Shown here: one piece after another, positions 5,916-7,807 of the stretch
Position numbering within the stretch: position 1 is the first letter of the stretch
How the letters are laid out: every line of letters begins with the position of its first letter
NCBI GenBank assembly: GCA_016841005.1
Contig: JAEORG010000394.1
Coordinates: forward strand, 1-7,807
DNA length: 7,807 nt
Direction: 5' to 3'
From: Candidatus Thorarchaeota archaeon
GTDB lineage: Archaea; Asgardarchaeota; Thorarchaeia; Thorarchaeales; Thorarchaeaceae
Made by a program: the position numbers and the translations under genes
The notes under the pieces: generated by a model
Seen by the model: the letters and a program-made list of their open reading frames with translations, nothing else
What the model was told of the DNA's origin: nothing
The model's database searches: none

Positions 5916-6296
5916 ATGATGGCTCAGAGCTCTAATAGAAACATAGCGATATCATTTCTCGATCTTGTCATCCAAGGAAGAGTTCGAGAGGCATATGACA
6001 AATATGTTAGTCAGAATCTAATACATCATAACCCATATTTTGAAGGAACTAGAGAGGCATTATTTGAGGCAATGGATGCAGACTCGAAAGAACACCCAAA
6101 CAAGCTAATTGATATCAAAATGATAATCGAGGAAGAAAATCTAGTTACAACTTATTCTCACATTCAACCTACTCCTGATTCTCTGGGTTTTGCAGCGGTC
6201 CACATTTTTCGCATCAAGAGTAATCAGATTGTAGAAATGTGGGATGTGGTTCATGCCATCACGGACGAATCGCCGAATAATCATGGAATGTTTTAG
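5916..6296 (+). CDS. SnoaL-like (NTF2-fold) protein
   Basis: Predicted cytoplasmic protein of 126 residues, about one NTF2/SnoaL domain. The sequence follows that layout: N-terminal helices (NRNIAISFLDLVIQGRVREA), then YVSQNLIHHNPYFEGTREALFEAM (residues 31-54), a curved-sheet region (IDIKMIIEEENLVTTYSHIQ), and the closing strands VHIFRIKSNQIVEMWDVVHAI. The end, DESPNNHGMF, resembles the conserved tail of the COG4922 group of predicted SnoaL-like aldol-condensation enzymes. The His-His-Asn-Pro segment (38-41) and the WDVVHA segment line the pocket in this fold. The true reaction of this group is poorly defined, so only the fold is claimed. Two adjacent ATGs (5916 and 5919) and a TTG at 5913 are possible starts and differ by one codon each. 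Gaps of 126 bp before and 233 bp after suggest its own transcription unit. Confidence 0.83.
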   Translation: MMAQSSNRNIAISFLDLVIQGRVREAYDKYVSQNLIHHNPYFEGTREALFEAMDADSKEHPNKLIDIKMIIEEENLVTTYSHIQPTPDSLGFAAVHIFRIKSNQIVEMWDVVHAITDESPNNHGMF

Positions 6297-6360
6297 GTAT
6301 AAGAATTGAAACATGTGATATCAGAAAAGTTGGAAATCAAACCCATTGGAAGGCAAATTG

Positions 6361-6387
6361 CTTGTGTGAATTCTTCCGAATCACAAG
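6361..6387 (+). other. Bulged intergenic hairpin
   Basis: CTTGTG (6361-6366) pairs with CACAAG (6382-6387), and inside it ATTC (6370-6373) pairs with GAAT (6378-6381) around a TTCC tetraloop. This gives 10 bp with a 3-nt bulge (TGA) on the left arm. It begins 64 nt after the SnoaL-like stop. No T-run directly follows. It could be a 3' end structure or part of a leader or small RNA. Confidence 0.35.
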
Positions 6388-6516
6388 TTACTGAATCTGA
6401 ATTGATTGCCTCAAAAAAAGGAAACTGAAACTATATTCTTGATGGATTTTTTCAATCACTAATTGCCAATGGTTCTTCTAGTATTTTCACATGTTAATAC
6501 TTGAATTATCACTAAA

Positions 6517-6521
6517 GGTGA
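6517..6521 (+). promoter_or_regulatory. Ribosome binding site deciding the CPBP start
   Basis: GGTGA within CTAAAGGTGAATT lies 8 nt before the ATG at 6530. This favours that start over the in-frame ATG at 6491, which has no such site. Confidence 0.65.
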
Positions 6522-6529
6522 ATTACAAA

Positions 6530-7453
6530 ATGGAAAAGTATACTATTACAATTTCATCAATTCCTAATGAAGAATCATTGGGTTACTCGAAGAAGATAGT
6601 GAATCACATTAGAAGACATCCAGTGATCTACTATTCACTAGTAGCGTATCTAATACCGTGGATAGGCAGTCTTTTGGTTGTAGGTCCCAAATTCCTGACT
6701 GGAGAACCCGTTACCCTCCTTGACTCTCTTTACATGTGGATTCCCATGCTGGTGGGTCCATCTTTAGGAGGGATTTCCTTAACATATCTTGTTAAGGGAA
6801 GAAGCGGGCTTAGTCATTTATTCTCACGGATGCGGCGATGGAGAGTGTCTCTCTCATGGTATGCAATTGCACTCCTTCTACCTCCAGGGGCTATTCTTTT
6901 TGTTTTGACAACACTATCCATCCTAGTATCTCCGGTCTATACACCTGGTATGTTTCTGATGGGAGTTTTTATCGGACTAATTACAGGGTTCTTCGAAGAG
7001 ATTGGATGGATTGGATTTCTCTATCCGACCCTAAAAGAGAACACAACTTCATTCAACGCTGCAATAAAAGTCGGTTTGATCCATGGAGCCTGGCACTTCA
7101 TGGCAGGGTATCTTGGTTCTAGCCAATGGCTGGGAATCTATTTCATTCCTTACTTCGTATTCATGTGGATAATTGGAATGACTGCCATGAGAGTCCTTCA
7201 AGTCTGGGTACATAATAGTACAAATGACAGCGTCTTATTGGTACAATTGATGCATGGAAGCTCAACGGGTTTCCTTCTTGCTCTTACTCCAGTAGTTCAA
7301 GCTCCTTCAACTGAAACCTTTTGGTTCTTTGTCCTAGCAGTAGTACTCTGGATTGTTGTTTCAGTTGTCATTAAGCGATATGGTACCTCGTTGAAAGCGT
7401 CAGCAGACCAGTCAAGACAATCTACTCCAATAGGTGTTACCAAGTTCGTGTAA
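6530..7453 (+). CDS. CPBP-family intramembrane protease homologue (CAAX protease / Abi type)
   Basis: Predicted polytopic membrane protein of 307 residues with about seven or eight hydrophobic segments, of the CPBP (Rce1/CAAX protease 2, PF02517) family. Members are intramembrane glutamic proteases that cut prenylated proteins or process peptides, or are of unknown role. Motif 1 is FFEEIGWIGFLYP, with Glu156 and Glu157 kept but Ile161 in place of the usual Arg of EExxxR. Motif 2 is GLIHGAWH, with His189 kept. Motif 3 is LVQLMHGSSTG, with His242 kept but Thr246 where Asn or Asp is normal. The Glu and His residues needed for catalysis are thus present, while two supporting positions differ. The ATG at 6530 is chosen over 6491 because of the GGTGA site 8 nt upstream. 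The gene ends in a clear terminator hairpin and stands alone. Confidence 0.85.
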   Translation: MEKYTITISSIPNEESLGYSKKIVNHIRRHPVIYYSLVAYLIPWIGSLLVVGPKFLTGEPVTLLDSLYMWIPMLVGPSLGGISLTYLVKGRSGLSHLFSRMRRWRVSLSWYAIALLLPPGAILFVLTTLSILVSPVYTPGMFLMGVFIGLITGFFEEIGWIGFLYPTLKENTTSFNAAIKVGLIHGAWHFMAGYLGSSQWLGIYFIPYFVFMWIIGMTAMRVLQVWVHNSTNDSVLLVQLMHGSSTGFLLALTPVVQAPSTETFWFFVLAVVLWIVVSVVIKRYGTSLKASADQSRQSTPIGVTKFV

Positions 7454-7456
7454 TTG

Positions 7457-7473
7457 GGGAGCTTTTTGCTCCC
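7457..7473 (+). terminator. GC-rich hairpin terminator with T-rich tail, repeated element copy 2
   Basis: GGGAGC (7457-7462) and GCTCCC (7468-7473) form a perfect 6-bp stem with a TTTTT loop, 3 nt after the TAA of the CPBP gene. TCATTTATTTATCTTT follows, a good U-rich release site. It sits between two convergent genes. The arms and the distance from the stop match the hairpin at 4634-4650. Confidence 0.6.
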
Positions 7474-7487
7474 TCATTTATTTATCT

Positions 7488-7807
7488 TTAAGAATCAACT
7501 AATCCCACTCTTTCACTAAGTGTAACTGCTCTTTCAGAAAGGAAATCCAAGTTGTGTATTTGCCCCATTTGATGAACCTCATCCAGGAGATACCTTGCAG
7601 CTGCTCTACGGTTCTGCTTAAGTCGCAGCCTTGCTTTTAGAATGAGAGCGAGTCCCAGTATCCCTGCAAGTTTTTTATCTCTTGCACGTTCTTCAAGCCG
7701 TTCCATCCAAGGACCTGCATACTCTAGTGTGGAAGTTTCTTCGTTAGGCTCAAAGGCAAAGACTTCAGTTTCAGCTAAAAGGAGAAGGTATTCATTCAAA
7801 TCGAAGA
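7488..7807 (-). CDS. TPR-like helical-repeat protein, C-terminal part (cut by right window edge)
   Basis: The frame is open from the right edge to a TAA at 7488-7490 on the - strand, so this is the last 105 or so codons of a longer gene. The TTG at 7799 is an internal Leu codon, not a start, because the frame continues upstream as FDL. The visible protein is all helical: NEYLLLLAETEVFAFE, then AGPWMERLEERARDKKLAGILGLALILKARLRLKQ, then NRRAAARYLLDEVHQMGQI, ending in FLSERAVTLSERVGL. The small-Ala/large-hydrophobic spacing and the KARLRLKQNRRAAARYLL segment fit tetratricopeptide-like repeats, which mediate protein binding. No catalytic or membrane segment is visible. What the missing N-terminal part holds is unknown. 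It converges on the CPBP gene with 34 bp between the stops. Confidence 0.68.
   Translation of the reverse strand, partial: FDLNEYLLLLAETEVFAFEPNEETSTLEYAGPWMERLEERARDKKLAGILGLALILKARLRLKQNRRAAARYLLDEVHQMGQIHNLDFLSERAVTLSERVGLVDS

Noticed and set aside
6491..6529. Upstream ATG of the CPBP gene
   Set aside because: It has no ribosome site, whereas the ATG at 6530 has GGTGA 8 nt upstream; the extra 13 residues add no family feature.
1..7807. tRNA, rRNA, CRISPR array, insertion sequence or attachment site
   Set aside because: I looked for cloverleaf-like arms, regularly spaced repeats, transposase motifs and paired terminal repeats and saw none.

Overview
The window most likely comes from an archaeon. 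Gene starts are preceded by GGTGA/GGAGG-type ribosome sites or by TATA-like boxes about 25 nt before a plausible transcript start. Two predicted surface proteins end in a transmembrane helix followed by a short basic tail, and one of them has a Thr/Ser-rich stalk before the helix. The AT-leaning composition, the SBBP propeller protein, the Thr-stalked surface protein and the antitoxin-like ribbon-helix-helix protein would fit an Asgard archaeon such as Thorarchaeota. That placement is inference; no rRNA or informational marker gene is present to prove it.

Layout from left to right: the 3' end of an unrecognised + strand gene (1-219) converges on a PaaI-like hotdog thioesterase on the - strand (228-698). 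A divergent promoter region follows. Next is a large membrane-anchored seven-repeat SBBP beta-propeller protein (903-2543), then a 410-bp gap with no convincing gene, and then a second surface protein with signal peptide, jelly-roll-like ectodomain, Thr stalk and C-terminal anchor (2954-3745). A compact pair follows: a two-helix membrane protein (3912-4214) and a ribbon-helix-helix protein with an unrecognised C-terminal domain (4241-4630), 26 bp apart and closed by a GC-rich hairpin. After it come a membrane-anchored sulfite-oxidase-like molybdopterin enzyme (4794-5789), a SnoaL/NTF2-like protein (5916-6296), a CPBP-family intramembrane protease homologue (6530-7453) with two altered motif residues, a terminator hairpin, and the C-terminal part of a TPR-like protein on the - strand (7488-7807, cut by the window edge).

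The genes do not form one obvious pathway. Much of the content concerns the cell surface or membrane: two ectodomain proteins, an extracytoplasmic Mo enzyme, a two-helix membrane protein and an intramembrane protease homologue. Only the pair at 3912-4630 looks like an operon. I found no CRISPR array, tRNA, rRNA, insertion sequence or convincing new multi-gene system. The points most worth following up are the membrane-protein/RHH pair, the altered CPBP active site, the non-Tat Mo enzyme, and a hairpin with identical arms placed exactly 3 nt after two different stop codons.
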